A stretch of DNA of 64,000 nucleotides from Amyloporia xantha (GCA_036971615.1 JAYKKR010000003.1:1984001-2048000), one strand, 5' to 3'. Shown: positions 50,131 through 61,991, counted from the first letter of the stretch. Translations and numbers: made by a program. The notes: generated from the letters alone by a model not told the origin.

Positions 50131-50700
50131 GCGAGGAACTTGTAGTAGCGTAGCGTGTAGAAGCACATCGCCCGCGGCATTGTAAGGCTTGGTGCTCCTC
50201 CCGCTGTGCGATAAGCACACCTGGAAGGAACAGATCAATGAGTCGAAGGGGAAGGGGAGTGAAGACGTTCGCAGCGTCTGGCACGGAGGATGAGCAAGAG
50301 AGAAAAGAATTGATTGAGCTAGAGACTCGTAGGTATATGGGGGACGCTCTATGTGTGCTATCCCAGTCAAGTCGCAGTCGCAGTCCTAAGTACGCAGTAG
50401 GTATCCCGAATCGCAGTAAAATGGGTCAAGCCGCTTGCTCGCCCTCTCGTAGAAGTAAAACGCAGTATGCTCCGCTGAGCAAGAAAACCCGGTCGCATGA
50501 AAGTCAAAGTCCCAGTCGCAGCTCGTACCAGATGGTAGATGCCCCTTCCGCCTCGTCCCCCTTCCTCATATATACCTCGTCCCACGTGCGCTGCCACATC
50601 ACTCTCCCTCCCACTTCCTCCCGCTACCTCCCCTCCGACTCTTCCCCTGACTTACTTATCCTCCTTCCGCGCACTCTTCCCTCCCTTCGACTCATTCGCC

Positions 50701-51501
50701 ATGTCTGAGCCTGCCGAACCCACCGACCCCATCAGTTCCCTCCACGTCCACCGCTACCTCCTCCTCGTAGACGTGCTTTGCGCTGAATGCGTTGTTGAGC
50801 CTTCATTCCGCCCTTCCGATCCGGCTGCTTGGCTTGCCTGGGCGCACGGAGTGCGCTGGCTGCTGGTTTGTCCACCTTTCTCTTTTACTTCTCCTTCCTT
50901 CCCCTCACGTCCCGTCCCGCAGCGCCTTGCCTACGAGGCACGAGCCCAAGCCATAGCTGCGGGGAACCTCACGCTCCCTCCGCTCACTGCCTTCGTCACC
51001 CTCCGCGAGCTCGTCCACTACATTGACTCGATCTTCTGCTCCTCCCTGAGCCATCGCGGTGCAGTCCCTTATCCCGGGATCGCCTGGAGCCCCGATGAGG
51101 TCCGCTCTAATGCGCAGCGGGACGAAGCTGGTACTCCGCCTCCCCTCCCATTGTACACGGAAGAGGCCTTCTGGACCCCTCCCCGCATCACCGAGGAACG
51201 TACCAATGAAGCTTTAGAACGGCTCGAACTTGTCGCCCGCCAGTTCTCGGACACTTTGGACCGTATGCGTCCCTATCCGCGGGCGTTCGAAGACCTAGAG
51301 CACTCAATCCGTGTTGCCGCTCATGCTCTGGGAGGGAGGGGAGGATGTCGGGAGGGAGGTCCCTCGCGGGCACGTACCCCTGCGGAGGAGGATTTCCGTT
51401 ACCACTGGGAGACTATTTATCGTCCCCCGCGCCACCGCTCATTCTCTGACGTCGGCGGGGAAGGGCCCGACGCTCCCATCGACTTGTCGACTGTAGATTA
51501 G
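50701..51501 (+). CDS. Hypothetical protein, left-arm copy
   Basis: Exon 1 50701-50865 (MSEPAEPTDPISSLHVHRYL...WLAWAHGVRWLL), intron 50866-50922 (57 nt, GTTTGT...CCCGCAG with a strong pyrimidine tract), exon 2 50923-51501; 247 aa. The intron is in frame without a stop here, but the right-arm copy has a 56-nt intron, so splicing is well supported. The protein is alpha-helical looking (EERTNEALERLELVARQFSD) with no recognised domain. It ends GEGPDAPIDLSTVD. It may be an element protein or a captured host gene. Confidence 0.6.
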   Translation: MSEPAEPTDPISSLHVHRYLLLVDVLCAECVVEPSFRPSDPAAWLAWAHGVRWLLVCPPFSFTSPSFPSRPVPQRLAYEARAQAIAAGNLTLPPLTAFVTLRELVHYIDSIFCSSLSHRGAVPYPGIAWSPDEVRSNAQRDEAGTPPPLPLYTEEAFWTPPRITEERTNEALERLELVARQFSDTLDRMRPYPRAFEDLEHSIRVAAHALGGRGGCREGGPSRARTPAEEDFRYHWETIYRPPRHRSFSDVGGEGPDAPIDLSTVD

Positions 51502-52179
51502 CGTTCCGTCCTGTAGTCGTTCCGTTCGAATGCCATGCTTGCTTCCGCCGAGCTCCTTTGTCTCGCGTGATCGCATCTCCTCCGTTCCGCTGTCTCGTCC
51601 TGCCCTACCGTCCGTTCATAGGGTAGTGCATACCCATTCCTTACAGCGTGTAGTAGCCCATAGCACACCCTTCATAACACGTCATGCCCACGTGATCGTG
51701 TGCCAGCCTGCATCCAGCCACTTGCTGTGCCCAAAGCACCAACTTATGTATACCTGGTGCACCAACTGACGGATAGGCCTACGGACGCTTATGCACCAGG
51801 CAGCGCTTCTGCCTGGCTGCTGGTGCATCACTTCCTGGGGTATCTCCGGACCCTCCGGACCCTCCTAACTTTCGCCGTAGGGCCCTCCCAGCATTTTGGC
51901 TTATTACTATATAGGGTAGGCATCTATTTCGTGAGCCTAGGGTCATGTAATACATGGTACAATATCCTTTTCAGGCATGAATACTCATTTAGTACCAATA
52001 AAACACACAAAATGTTATTAAAAATAGAATTTCATTTTTGCTAGCTACAGGATACTCTATGAAAGCTGTAGTATTTTACGTAGGTCTGAGCGGGGCCTGC
52101 GAGTGGGCACCGAATGGCGGGTGGGAGCAGCCGGCAGCACGGCCAGTGGGCCAGCGAGCGGGGTACGCCAGCGGGTGGG

Positions 52180-52820
52180 CAGCGGGCGAGCGAGCAGGCA
52201 CGGGCGGGGCAAAAGGACACGGGCGGGCGAACGCACACAGGGGGGGCGAATGCGCTCGGGCGAGGCAAAAGGAATCGGGCGAGGCGAACGAGCATGGGAG
52301 GGGCGAACACACGGGCGGGGCGAAAGGACTCGGGCGGGGCGAACACACACGGGCGGGGCGAAAGGAATCGGGTGGGGCAAACGAGCACGGGAGGGACGAG
52401 CACAAAAGGAATCGAGCGGGGCAAACGAGCACGGGAGGGGCAAACACACGCGGGCGGCAACGGGCAGGGCAAAAGGACTCGGGCGGGGCAAAAGAACTCG
52501 GGCGGGGCGATTGCGCTTGGGCGAGGCCAAAGGAATCGAGCGGGGCAAACGAGCACGAGAGGGGCGAACACACGCGGGCGGGGCGAAAGAACTCGGGCGG
52601 GGCAAACACACACGGGCGAGGCAAAAGGACTCGGGCGGGGCGAAAGGACTCGGGCGGGGCGAACGAGCACGGGCGGAGCGAACGAACACGGGCGGGGGAA
52701 CGCACACGGGTGGGCCGAAAGGACTCGGGCGGGGCAAACGAAGATGGGCGGGCCGAAAGGACTCGGGCGGGGCAAACGACGACGGGCGGGGCAAACGCGC
52801 TCGGGGGTGCAGAGCGGCAG
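52180..52820. repeat. GC-rich minisatellite, left arm
   Basis: Many imperfect units built from GGGCGGGGC, AAAGGACTCGGGCGGGGC and GAACGAGCACGGG, roughly 20-36 bp long. All frames stay open on both strands because the units lack stop codons, so the long ORFs here are not evidence of protein. Confidence 0.85.
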
Positions 52821-54169
52821 GGGAAGCGAGCGGGCAGCGTGGCGAACGGCCGGGCAGCGGGTGAGCGAGCGAGCGGGGAGCGGGCATGCAGTGAGCGGGG
52901 AGCGGGGAGCGGGCATGCAGCGGGCAAGCAGCGTGCGAGTAGGCAGCGGGGACGAGCGTGGGTGTGAGGTAGGGAGAGGAGGGCGCCGATGAGCGGTGCT
53001 GACGAGCAGCGCAGGGTCGATGGACGTTGACACTGGGGGCGAGCGACGGCTGGGGCCCACTGACCCCGCTGTCAGAGCTGGAGAACAAGGAGTCAGGGGT
53101 GCCAAAAACTATAAAGCCACGAGGAGAACTCACCATTTAACACTGCTCGCAGGCAGCAGCGGGACGACGACGACGACAGCGTCGTCGTCGTTGTCGTCGT
53201 CGAGCAGACACCCAGGGTGACGCGTCACGATGTGCAGTCCGGGAAGTGCCGGCTTACCAAAGGCGGAAGGCGTCTTAAACGTCTTATATTCGTCTTACGC
53301 TTATTGAGAGCATTACTATGCTCTCAATAGTGCCTCAATCCTCCTAAAAATTAATATAAGAACAGTAAAGTAATATTAGAATAAGCTCACAAAATTTGAG
53401 GGATGCACGATAAAGAGTGCATGTACAGGAAGAGTCCCGAGTCGGCCGAGGCTTCGCGCAGCCAATCAGGTGGCGCGCTCAGCCAGGCGCGACTCGATGC
53501 TCGAAATATTCGCTAGCCTACTTACACGGCCGTTTCGAACGTTGCAGCTGCACCCGTTTACTTATCCACACCAAACGTAAATATGATGTATTCTTATACA
53601 CTATATACTACTGGGATTCTTTCATTATACTTATACATAGGCTAGTGCTCATGTTATTCACCCAAATATGCCGGATTTTTACTATTCTGGACCCAAATTA
53701 CATATGTATTGTTTATATCTCTCTGAGGAAGTGAGGCAATAATCAAAATAACTAACAGATATACTATTCTATATATTCTTACTACTATACATAGGTTCAA
53801 TACCGAGAACATGTTCTCAGAATAGCCGTACTCGCTGAGCAGCGCGAGCAAAACCTCAGCCACATACCCAAATCGGGTTTTCGGCTGTTTCCGCACTGCG
53901 CGCCAACAGCGACGCGTCACCAGCGGTCGTCTGCTCGACGTCCCGCTGCTGCCTGTGAGCAGCGTTACAAGGTAAGTTTTTGTCTTCTTGTTGTCTTCTA
54001 CACCTATTCACCCAGACTGACTTAGGTTGACGGCGCTGTCAGTAACCGCAGCCCGGCCCAGTCCACAACCTGCCCCCCTGCACGCCGCTCCGCACTCCTC
54101 GACCTGCGCCAACTCCGGCTCGACGCAGCACGTCCGTCCGCGCCCCATACGATCTGTTTGCGCAATCAG

Positions 54170-54830
54170 CGCTGCAGGCTTGCGTCAGCCACTTGCCTGC
54201 CCCCCGCTGCCCGCCCGTCCGCTGCCCGCCCGTCCGCTGCCCGCCCGTTCGCTGCCCGCCCATCCTCTGCCTGCCTGTCTCGCCCTCCCAGCTGCCCTCT
54301 CGCTGCTCACTACTCGCCGCTCGCTGCTGCATCCTCGCCGCTCGCCGCTGCATCCTCGCCGCTCGCCGCTGCATCCCCCCGCTCGCCATGCCCCCTGTGC
54401 TCACTTCCTACGCCCGTGCTCGCTCTCCTGCCTGTGGACCTTACGCCACCCGTGCATACGCCTGCCGCCCGTGTCTGCTTGCTCCGACCCTGTCCGCTCG
54501 CCCCACCCGTGTTCGCTCCCGCCACCCGTGCTCGCTCCCGCCAACCCGGTCTGCTCCCCTGCCCGTGCATGCCCACTCCCGCCCTGCACGCTCGCCCTGC
54601 CTGCGCACGCTTGCGCTGCCCGTCCTGCTCCCACCCGGTGCGTTCCCTCCGCCCCCGCCCTGCACGCTCGCGCCGTGCATACGTGCTCACCCCACCCTGC
54701 ACGTTTCCTCCGCCCACCCGCATGCGTGCCCTGCACCCGCTCCTGCCCTGTGCTTTCCCTTCGCCCCGTACGTGCTTGCCCCGCCTGTGCCCAATTGCCC
54801 CGCCCGCGCACGCTCGCTGGACATACCTAC
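54170..54830. repeat. GC-rich minisatellite, right arm
   Basis: Imperfect units such as CTGCCCGCCCGTCCG (four in a row near 54205-54255), CATCCTCGCCGCTCGCCGCTG (54328-54370 region) and CACGCTCGCCC. It is the diverged counterpart of 52180-52820. Long ORFs on both strands are compositional. Confidence 0.8.
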
Positions 54831-55342
54831 CGTATATAGCTTCGCATATTGTTGTACCCCAGAGCTACTGAATTTAAAATAAAAAATCGATTTTATTGCC
54901 ATTTCTGTACATTTTGTGATGCTGAAATGAGTCTGTGGCACTCGAAAAATATATTCCACAATAAAATAAATGACCTAGAGCCCATGCACCATGTACTACC
55001 AGATATAGCAATAAGCCGTGATGCCGAAGGGAGCCTACGGCGAAAGGGAGGAGGCCCCGGAGGGTCCGGAGATACCCCAGGAAGTGATGCACCAGCGGCC
55101 AGGCAGAAACGCTGCCTGGTGCATAACGGTGCGTAGGCCCATCCATCAAATGGTGCACCATTAGTACATAAGCAGCTGCCCAAAGCCCGTGTCGACGGTG
55201 TAAGGAATGGGTATGCGCTACCCTATGAACGGACGGTAGGGCAGGACGAGACAGCGGAACGGAGGAGATGCGATCACGCGGGACAAAGGAGCTCGGCGGA
55301 AGCAAGCATGGCATTCGAACGGAACGACTACAGGACGGAACG

Positions 55343-56142
55343 CTAATCTACGGTCGACAAGTCGATGGGAGCGTCGGGCCCTTCCCCGCCGACGTCAGAG
55401 AACGAGCGGTGGCGCGGGGGACGATAAATAGTCTCCCGGTGGTAACGGAAATCCTCCTCTGCAGGGGTACGGGCCCGTGAGGGACCTCCCTCCCGACGTC
55501 CTCCCCTCCCTCCCAGAGCATGAGCGGCAACACGGATTGAGTGCTCTAGGTCTTCGAACGCCCGCGGATAGGGACGCATACGGTCCAAAGTGTCCGAGAA
55601 CTGGCGGGCGACAAGTTCGAGCCGTTCTAAAGCTTCATTGGTACGTTCCTCGGTGATGCGGGGAGGGGTCCAGAAGGCCTCTTCCGTGTACAACGGGAGG
55701 GGAGGCGGAGTACCAGCTTCGTCCCGCTGCGCATTGGAACGAACCTCGTCGGGGCTCCAGGCGATCCCAGGATAGGGGACTGCACCGCGATGGCTCAGGG
55801 AGGAGCGGAAGATCGAGTCGATGTAGTGGACGAGCTCGCGGAGGGTGATGAAGGCAGTGAGCGGAGGGAGCGTGAGGTTCCCCGCGGCTATGGCTTGGGC
55901 TCGAGCCTCATAGGCAAGGCGCTGCGGGACGGGACGTGAGGGGAAGGAAAGAGAAGTAAAAGAGAAGGTGGACGAACCAGCAGCCAGTGCACTCCGTGCG
56001 CCCAGGCAAGCCAAGCAGCCGGATCGGAAGGGCGGAATGAAGGCTCAACAACGCACTCAGCGCGAAGCACGTCTACGAGGAGGAGGTAGCGGCGGACGTG
56101 GAGGGAACCGATGGGGTCGGTGGGTTCGGCGGGCTCAGACAT
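55343..56142 (-). CDS. Hypothetical protein, right-arm copy
   Basis: Exon 1 56142-55978 (MSEPAEPTDPIGSLHVRRYL), intron 55977-55922 (56 nt), exon 2 55921-55343; 247 aa, the same length as the left-arm copy, with only a handful of amino-acid differences visible. A one-base length difference between the copies falls in the intron, while both coding parts stay intact. This suggests recent selection for the protein, or gene conversion between arms. Confidence 0.6.
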
Positions 56143-56716
56143 GGCGAATGAGGCGAAGGGAGGGAAGAGCGCGCGGAAGGAGGATAAATGAGTCAGGGGA
56201 AGAGTCAGAGCGGGAGGTAGCGGGAGGAAGCGGGAGGGAGAGTGACGTGGCAGCGCACGCGGGATGAGGTATATAGGAGGAAGGGGGACGAGGCGGAAGG
56301 GGCATCTACCATCTGGTACGAGCTGCGACTGGGACTTTGATTTTCACGCGACCGGGTTTTCTTGCTCAGCGGAGCTACACTGCGTTTTACTTCTAGGAGA
56401 GGGCGAGCAAGCGGCTTGACCCATTTTACTGCGATTCGGGATACCTACTGCGTACTTAGGACTGCGACTGCGACTTGACTGGGATAGCACACATAGAGCG
56501 TCCCCCATATACCTACGAGTCTCTAGCTCAATCAATTCTTTTCTCTCTTGCTCATCCTCCGTGCCAGACGCTGCGAACGTCTTCACTCCCCTTCCCCTTC
56601 GACTCATTGATCTGTTCCTTCCAGGTGTGCTTATCGCACAGCGGGAGGAGCACCAAGCCTTACAACGGTCTTGGTTCGACCTTTGGGTTCGACCTTTGAC
56701 ATCCGCGCCGACCAGC

Positions 56717-56723
56717 TATATAA
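56717..56723 (+). promoter_or_regulatory. TATA box of gene 56758-57674
   Basis: TATATAA lies 35 bp before the start codon and only 52 bp inside the DNA beyond the right foldback arm. Confidence 0.45.
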
Positions 56724-56757
56724 TCCACGCCAGCCGCTCAACGATGTTGTGCCCTTC

Positions 56758-57674
56758 ATGTCCTCTCCACCCCCCGATGAGCATCTCCTCGCCAACGACC
56801 TCGCCGACGTGGCCTCCCGCCTCCAGCGTGTTCCCCGCCTCGTGGATTCTGCATCGCCCCCAACACGCGAAGCGCGCACCCGACTCCAGGAAGCACTCGC
56901 TCGCATCGCGCCATCTGCCACCCTTCCATTACGCAGCCGCGACATAGCACGCACCGAGCGCCCCCACCAGACGCGCGGCTCTCGTGCACCCCGGCCTGTC
57001 GACATGCACGTCGACAAAATTCTCCAGGCTCGCGGCCAGGACCCCGTCTCGCCAGCTGAATTGAGAGAGGCCATTTTGTGCCTGCCCGCTGGCTCACGTG
57101 CGGTCGTCGAAGACGTGGGGCTGGTGCTCCTCTGTCGCGGATACGCTTTGCTCCCTGCGGGAGACTGGGTGCGCACATCCACTTGCACACACTTCCACCC
57201 TGACCCCCTCCCAGCAGGATGAAATCAGCGACCTCGCTGAACATGTGCCTTCTGCCCAGCGCATGCGTGCATGTGCCCAACGCGCAGCCTGCATCGTCCC
57301 CATGGAAGAGCGCCTTCGCGAGCACCATCGGGTATGTCTAGTAGAGGTGTCTATGTCTCGCTCTGTGCCTATACTGACTCCCGCTGCAGCTTCTTGAGCA
57401 CCTCACAGCTGCCACCACTGGCTCGTCTCAGCTTCAGCTCATTCTGAAGCACGTGCATGTCCTCGAATTTGCAATCGAGTGGAATGGCCATATCGGGGCA
57501 GGAAGTACCCAATTCAAGCGAGACTTCAATCGCAATACCTTCATGGATCAACCACACATCGCCCGTGTTCTAGATGGCCTCGGCGGAGCACAGCGCACCG
57601 CGCTTCTCAAGGACACCTTCAAGGTGGAACTCAAAATGTGGACTCGCAAGGCGGAGGCTGTCATCACTGCGTGA
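56758..57674 (+). CDS. Hypothetical protein next to the giant foldback
   Basis: ATG 56758 (MSSPPPDEHLLANDLADVAS). A helical N-terminal part has LVDSASPPTREARTRLQEAL. One intron joins LLPAGDW to DEISDLAEHV (GTGCGC...CAGCAG), a second joins the MEERLREHHR exon to LLEHLTAATTGSSQLQLILK, and the end is ELKMWTRKAEAVITA with TGA 57672-57674. No domain is recognised. It is on the same strand as and just upstream of the recombinase-like gene, so the two may belong to one element. It could also be a host gene. Confidence 0.5.
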
Positions 57675-58182
57675 AACCGCCTACTTGAAATGTACAACTC
57701 GGTACACATTCTCGCTGGCCCTCTTCAGCATTCTCATGTAGCCACAGTTCAGTGCAGGCACCCTGCTTGACCCAATGTGGAATGTAGACCACCTCTCCGC
57801 GCACCGCAGCCCTGCCTTTCCGCATGTATTCCGAGCTGTCGCCGAGGAGCTTGCCACACACGAAGGATTAATGGCTGCACATCATTGTGTGGCCGTTCGC
57901 GTGCTCCTGGCTATAGTCGAGGCCTTGGGTGAAGAGAATGATGTAGCACAAGTTCGGGCTTTTCTGCGTGCACATCCCCCATCCAACATTCATGCCCTGT
58001 AATGTCTGTAGTGAAACTGTATGAGCCTGGAACAATGAGTGAAAAACTCCCCATCAGTCATTGGGAGTTCTCACCTCCTGTGTGACATAAATATATCCTT
58101 TTTGAGACGACTCTCTGCCACGCGCATCCTAGCCAAAGGCTGCTCCGACTGGCCTCTCACCACTCATTCGCCCCTTACCATC
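57675..58182. other. Gap between the hypothetical and recombinase-like genes
   Basis: A plus-strand frame at 57775-58002 (AFPHVFRAVAEELATHEGLM...) and an opposing minus frame both look weakly coding; neither is supported. An AT-rich AAATATATCC near 58090 could be a TATA element for the next gene. Confidence 0.35.
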
Positions 58183-61100
58183 ATGTCCGTCGACAGGCCC
58201 CCTGGTATGCCTCCTCCCGCAGGTATGAGCTCATTTTTTTTTCTTATTTGCATATCCGTACATACACTTATCGCCCTGTAGCAGGCCACATGGTCGGCAT
58301 CAACCGTGCTCTCAACCCGACGTCCAATCGCCAGCTTGGGGACACCTCGTCGTCCAGGAATCCAATGACCGCTGGTGACCTCGTGCCACATGCATGGATG
58401 GACTGAAGTCTCCCTGGCGGGTCGTCGTCACGCCCTGTGCCGGAACGCCAGGCTATCGCGCTGCCCGATGTGGCACCTCCCAAGAAAAAGAGCAAGCTGG
58501 CAACGGATCTGATGTGCGCCAAAGCAAGCCCAGAGCAATATGCAATTATGCAAGCAAAAATCATCACCGAGTGTCAGCGCATTCTCAATCGCGAAAATCC
58601 GCATACACGTAAGCACCGCATCGAGACACTGAAATACTGGTCCACTATCGTCTGGGAGCGCTACCCGACACGTTCCGGTGCTGAGTTGTGGGAAACTCCC
58701 ATCATCAAGGACTGCGCACACTATTTTTTGCGTTTTTGAGTGAGTATATGCACCCACTTTCGAGTCCTTATTATTTACTCTTCCTCACGCTGCGCAGACT
58801 GCTATCACGTCGGGCTTTGCCAGTAGCGAAAATGTCTGTGCCAGCACCGCCAGTGGTTGGGGCACCCACCTTGTCAACTGCATTCTGCGCTATGCGCATG
58901 ATCCCGGCGAAACTCGTGCGTCGGGCATGTACCTCCTGGTAGAATGTGGCTTGTTTCAGGAGCTTCATGATGAAGTCAAACAGAGTGAGTCTATGTAATT
59001 AACCCCTCTTGTATCCACACACATTAATCCCGAGTCCATAGTCATTGAGGACTACTCTCTGAGCCGATACTTCCGCCGCCCACGTGTCTATTACGGCCGT
59101 CCGGAGGCACAGCTCATGATCGAGACAGGCCTCCACAAGACCGCATATGCGACCGCTGGCGAGCGTCTGATGTGCCTCCAGACCATTGTAGTTATAGTCA
59201 CCTGCTTGTACATAGCGGCTCGTCCCAGCAGCCTCGGGGTATCCTGCAACAAGTTCCTGGCGCGAGGTTTCGTGAGTGTTTACTTGCATACAGTATGGAC
59301 AGGCTCTCATAGGCGACAAACGACTACCACCGGTGATGTCACTTTCTGGAACATGCTTCTCTTCGCCTCGGCGCTTGACTTCCGCATGGCCTATTCCAAG
59401 GTATGCATCCCGCCGTTCATGTAGTATCAACATGCTCATCATTGCGGCTCAGGGCTACAACAATGATGTCGCCCAGGAACTCAAGTTCCGCCTTGACCCT
59501 GTTAAGAAGGCACATAATTTGCCACTCGATCCTGGCTTTTGGTGGAACCTTTATTACTTTGCTCGTGGCCTCTTCAAATACAAGGTGAGGATGTGTGTGT
59601 GACGTGACTGTCGTGCATGACTCACATGACAAACAGACACTGGACGAAATGATCAACAGCAAAGATGCTCAACATGTCGTCATTGACAAGACACAGCCCC
59701 TGTGCGTTTTTTCGCACTTCTGGAGGCCGTCCTCATGTTTGCAATGACAGGTTTCTCAAGGGCACCCCGGGTGGCAGAGGCCTCATCGAGAACACCTTTG
59801 CTACAAGCAACGCCCTCTCACATGCAATCCGCAACCTCGCTCAAGCAGCAGGTCTGCCCACGGGAAGCATTGCGTGCTTTCACCGTGACACCGGGAATGA
59901 TGTAAGTCCCGCAGTCCAGTGGCGTGAGCACCCTCTCTTATCTCACATGCACAGTTCGGGATCAAGCTTGGCAAAGACATCACCACCATGATCCTCGGTC
60001 ACCGTGACACGCAGAATCCGTTCAACAACAATTACAGCCTTAGCATGTTCAACATACCTGTGGTCGGAGTTCGCCTCGGTGAGATCGAGTCTCGCACGGA
60101 TGATGTGACCAAGGTACGTGTGGTCGCATCTGCACATCCACTGTTGTTGACGTGACATCAGGCCTCCCTCACCATGCATCAATATACCTCGGCGGCAGTC
60201 ATGGCGATGGTCAATCGGACCAGCGCACTTCAAGCAGTCAGCATGGCAGCGGAGCCGGCCCCTCAGGGAGGCAAGCGCCGCATCAAACCCGCCGATCAGG
60301 CCCTCACTGCGCAAGAGGAGCAGAACGTCCAGGTATGTCACCTTCCACATGCTGCACACTCCCACCTCACGCAGCTGTCAGGATACCCCGGAGTTGCAAG
60401 AACTCAGAATGCTCATACCCTCGGCTTGGGACACACTTCACGAATGCTATGCAGTCAACCGTGGTGAGAAGGCTCACCGTGACTACAAAGAGAGCATGCA
60501 GAACATTCGCATGCTCAAGTCGCACACCCTCAAGTCATCCCAAGAAGCCGCACAGGTACGGAAATCACGTCATCTCACATGTGAAGTTATTACACTAATC
60601 TCGTGCAGGCGGAGGAAAACTATGTCTCTCTCAAACGCCGTCATGAAAAGCTGAAAAAGTCGCTCTTGCGCCAGGCTCGTAGAGGAAAAGTGCAGCGCGT
60701 GCACAAAGACAAATTCATGCCTGGCTGCAGCCATGATACAACAGAGGCCCGCAATGCCGCCATCGAGCACTTCAACCAGCCGTCTAGTATTCTTCAGCAA
60801 GCAGTAGTGGCTAGCTCTCATGTGCCTTCCACCTCACATTGCCCACCCGCGGCGGCTGGAACACGCAGCGTGGATACAACATTCGCCAATATTCCCATGG
60901 CCCTTCCTCCTCCACCAGTCCTTGCAGAATCCTTCTCTGCCTGGGAGCTTTGGGTGGGCCAACTCGACGAGATGCTATCCCATGAGCATGATGAAGCCAA
61001 AGACAAAGCGAATGCAGCCATGTTCAATAGTATGTGCAATTTATTCGAGCGCAGTGACCCCGCCATCTTGAACTCATCACCCGGCACAACATTCTTTGGC

Positions 61101-61991
61101 CCACGCGCCACGCAGGCGACTTCGACGCTTGTGACGCCCCTGCCTGAACCTGACGTGGATGTTGCCTCATGGCTCGAGAATGCTCCCCCTCTGCCAGACA
61201 GTGCTTGCACACGCGAGGAGACGGAGATTGACGTCTTGCAAATAGAGTGTTCGGTCCTTCGTCAACACCTCGCGGCATACGTGATGGCTCCGATCCTAGA
61301 GCACCGGAAATGGGAGGACCACTACGAGGTAAGCCCCTCCCGCCGCAGTCATGTAAATTATTCAACTCGCAGTGCCACAGAAATGCGGCCAGAAATGGAT
61401 GTGCCCTTGCTGCGCCTATTTCGTCCATGATCCCGCGCGAGTGTCCTATGTATACCATGACAAGCCAGCACTTGATTGTCATTTGTAAGTACTCAATGCC
61501 TGTGTTTGACACACGCCTGACAGCTCTGCAAAGGCAAACCCATGCCCCATGGCTAGATCTCGAGTTGGAAATGGTCACCGATGTTCCTTCTGAGTACAAG
61601 TGCCCCACGCCGACTTGCAATTTCCGGTGAGTTGAGGTGCTACTTGCGCGAGTCACCAGACATCTCAATTCGTCTTAGCACGGATACCATCAAAGCGGTG
61701 CACGCACACTGCGTGAATCTTATAGAATCTTGTGACCCCAAGACATATCGCGCTATGGCTGTGACATGGCACAATCAAGTCCGCAAGTTGCAAGGCAGGT
61801 CCCCCTTGGCACACGTGAGCCGCAAGATCCAAATTGCTGCGCGCGTCAAGCCTTCCCGGCTCGTTGGAGCAGCCTCTCCCGCCAGCAATTTCGCACAAAA
61901 GGTATACCTGATGTATGATCTCGTTAGTTGCCTTGGCCACGATGACCTCTGGCAAATCGCGCGCAAGGTACATCAGGAAAAACCATATTAG
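58183..61991 (+). CDS. Tyrosine-recombinase-like protein with C-terminal zinc fingers, two in-frame stops
   Basis: About 12 exons. The start is MSVDRPPGMPPPAG (58183), with a basic PPKKKSKLATD segment and the conserved DPGETRASGMYLLVE and YFRRPRVYYGRPEAQLMIE. The recombinase-like order is AARPSSLG (Arg codon 59221), GYNNDVAQELKFRLD, FHRDTGND (His-Arg 59881-59886), ILGHRDTQNPF (60002 region) and NNNYSLS (Tyr codon 60033): R, HxR-like, GH, Y. A coiled coil follows (AEENYVSLKRRHEKLKKSLL). The end has KCGQKWMCPCCAYF and YKCPTPTCNF with following His, zinc-finger-like. Crypton and DUF3435 families combine such parts. TGA stops at 58404-58406 and 58737-58739 suggest this copy is dead unless the exon model differs there. 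Confidence 0.6.

Larger units (their letters stand above)
50180..53225 (+). repeat. Left arm of giant foldback
   Basis: In order: outer repeat with an open frame at 50238-50700 (MSRRGRGVKTFAASG..., probably promoter rather than protein), the arm gene at 50701-51501, an AT-rich spacer, then the minisatellite. It ends in a CGTCGTCG / GACGACGA stretch at about 53163-53203 that can itself fold. Confidence 0.75.
50180..56665. mobile_element. Giant foldback structure, 6.5 kb
   Basis: The sequence from 50180 inward (TTGTAAGGCTTGGTGCTCCT...) matches the reverse complement from 56665 inward. The outer 1.7 kb or so is nearly identical and carries one gene per arm. Homology continues, weaker, through an AT-rich stretch, GC-rich minisatellites, and a GCAGGCAGCAGCGGGACG block at about 53148 and its partner near 53945. 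The non-paired centre is about 53230-53890. No obvious target duplication and no recognisable transposase were seen. Confidence 0.8.
53895..56665 (-). repeat. Right arm of giant foldback
   Basis: Inverted partner of 50180-53225, ending CAAGCCTTACAA at 56665. Near-identical for its outer part, clearly more diverged inward. Confidence 0.75.

Noticed and set aside
50238..50700. 156-codon gene upstream of the left-arm gene
   Set aside because: The right-arm copy breaks the frame early (56344-56607) while the next gene stays intact, so it is more likely promoter sequence.
52038..53136. ORFs of about 250-360 codons on both strands in the minisatellite
   Set aside because: All frames are open because the GC-rich units lack stop codons; low-complexity translation, no splice or start support.
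54027..54882. Long Pro/Ala/Arg-rich ORFs on both strands
   Set aside because: Counterpart minisatellite in the right arm; compositional.
50180..56665. CRISPR-like or bacterial defence array in the repeats
   Set aside because: Eukaryotic intron-bearing context; the repeats are minisatellites and inverted arms, with no regular spacer pattern.
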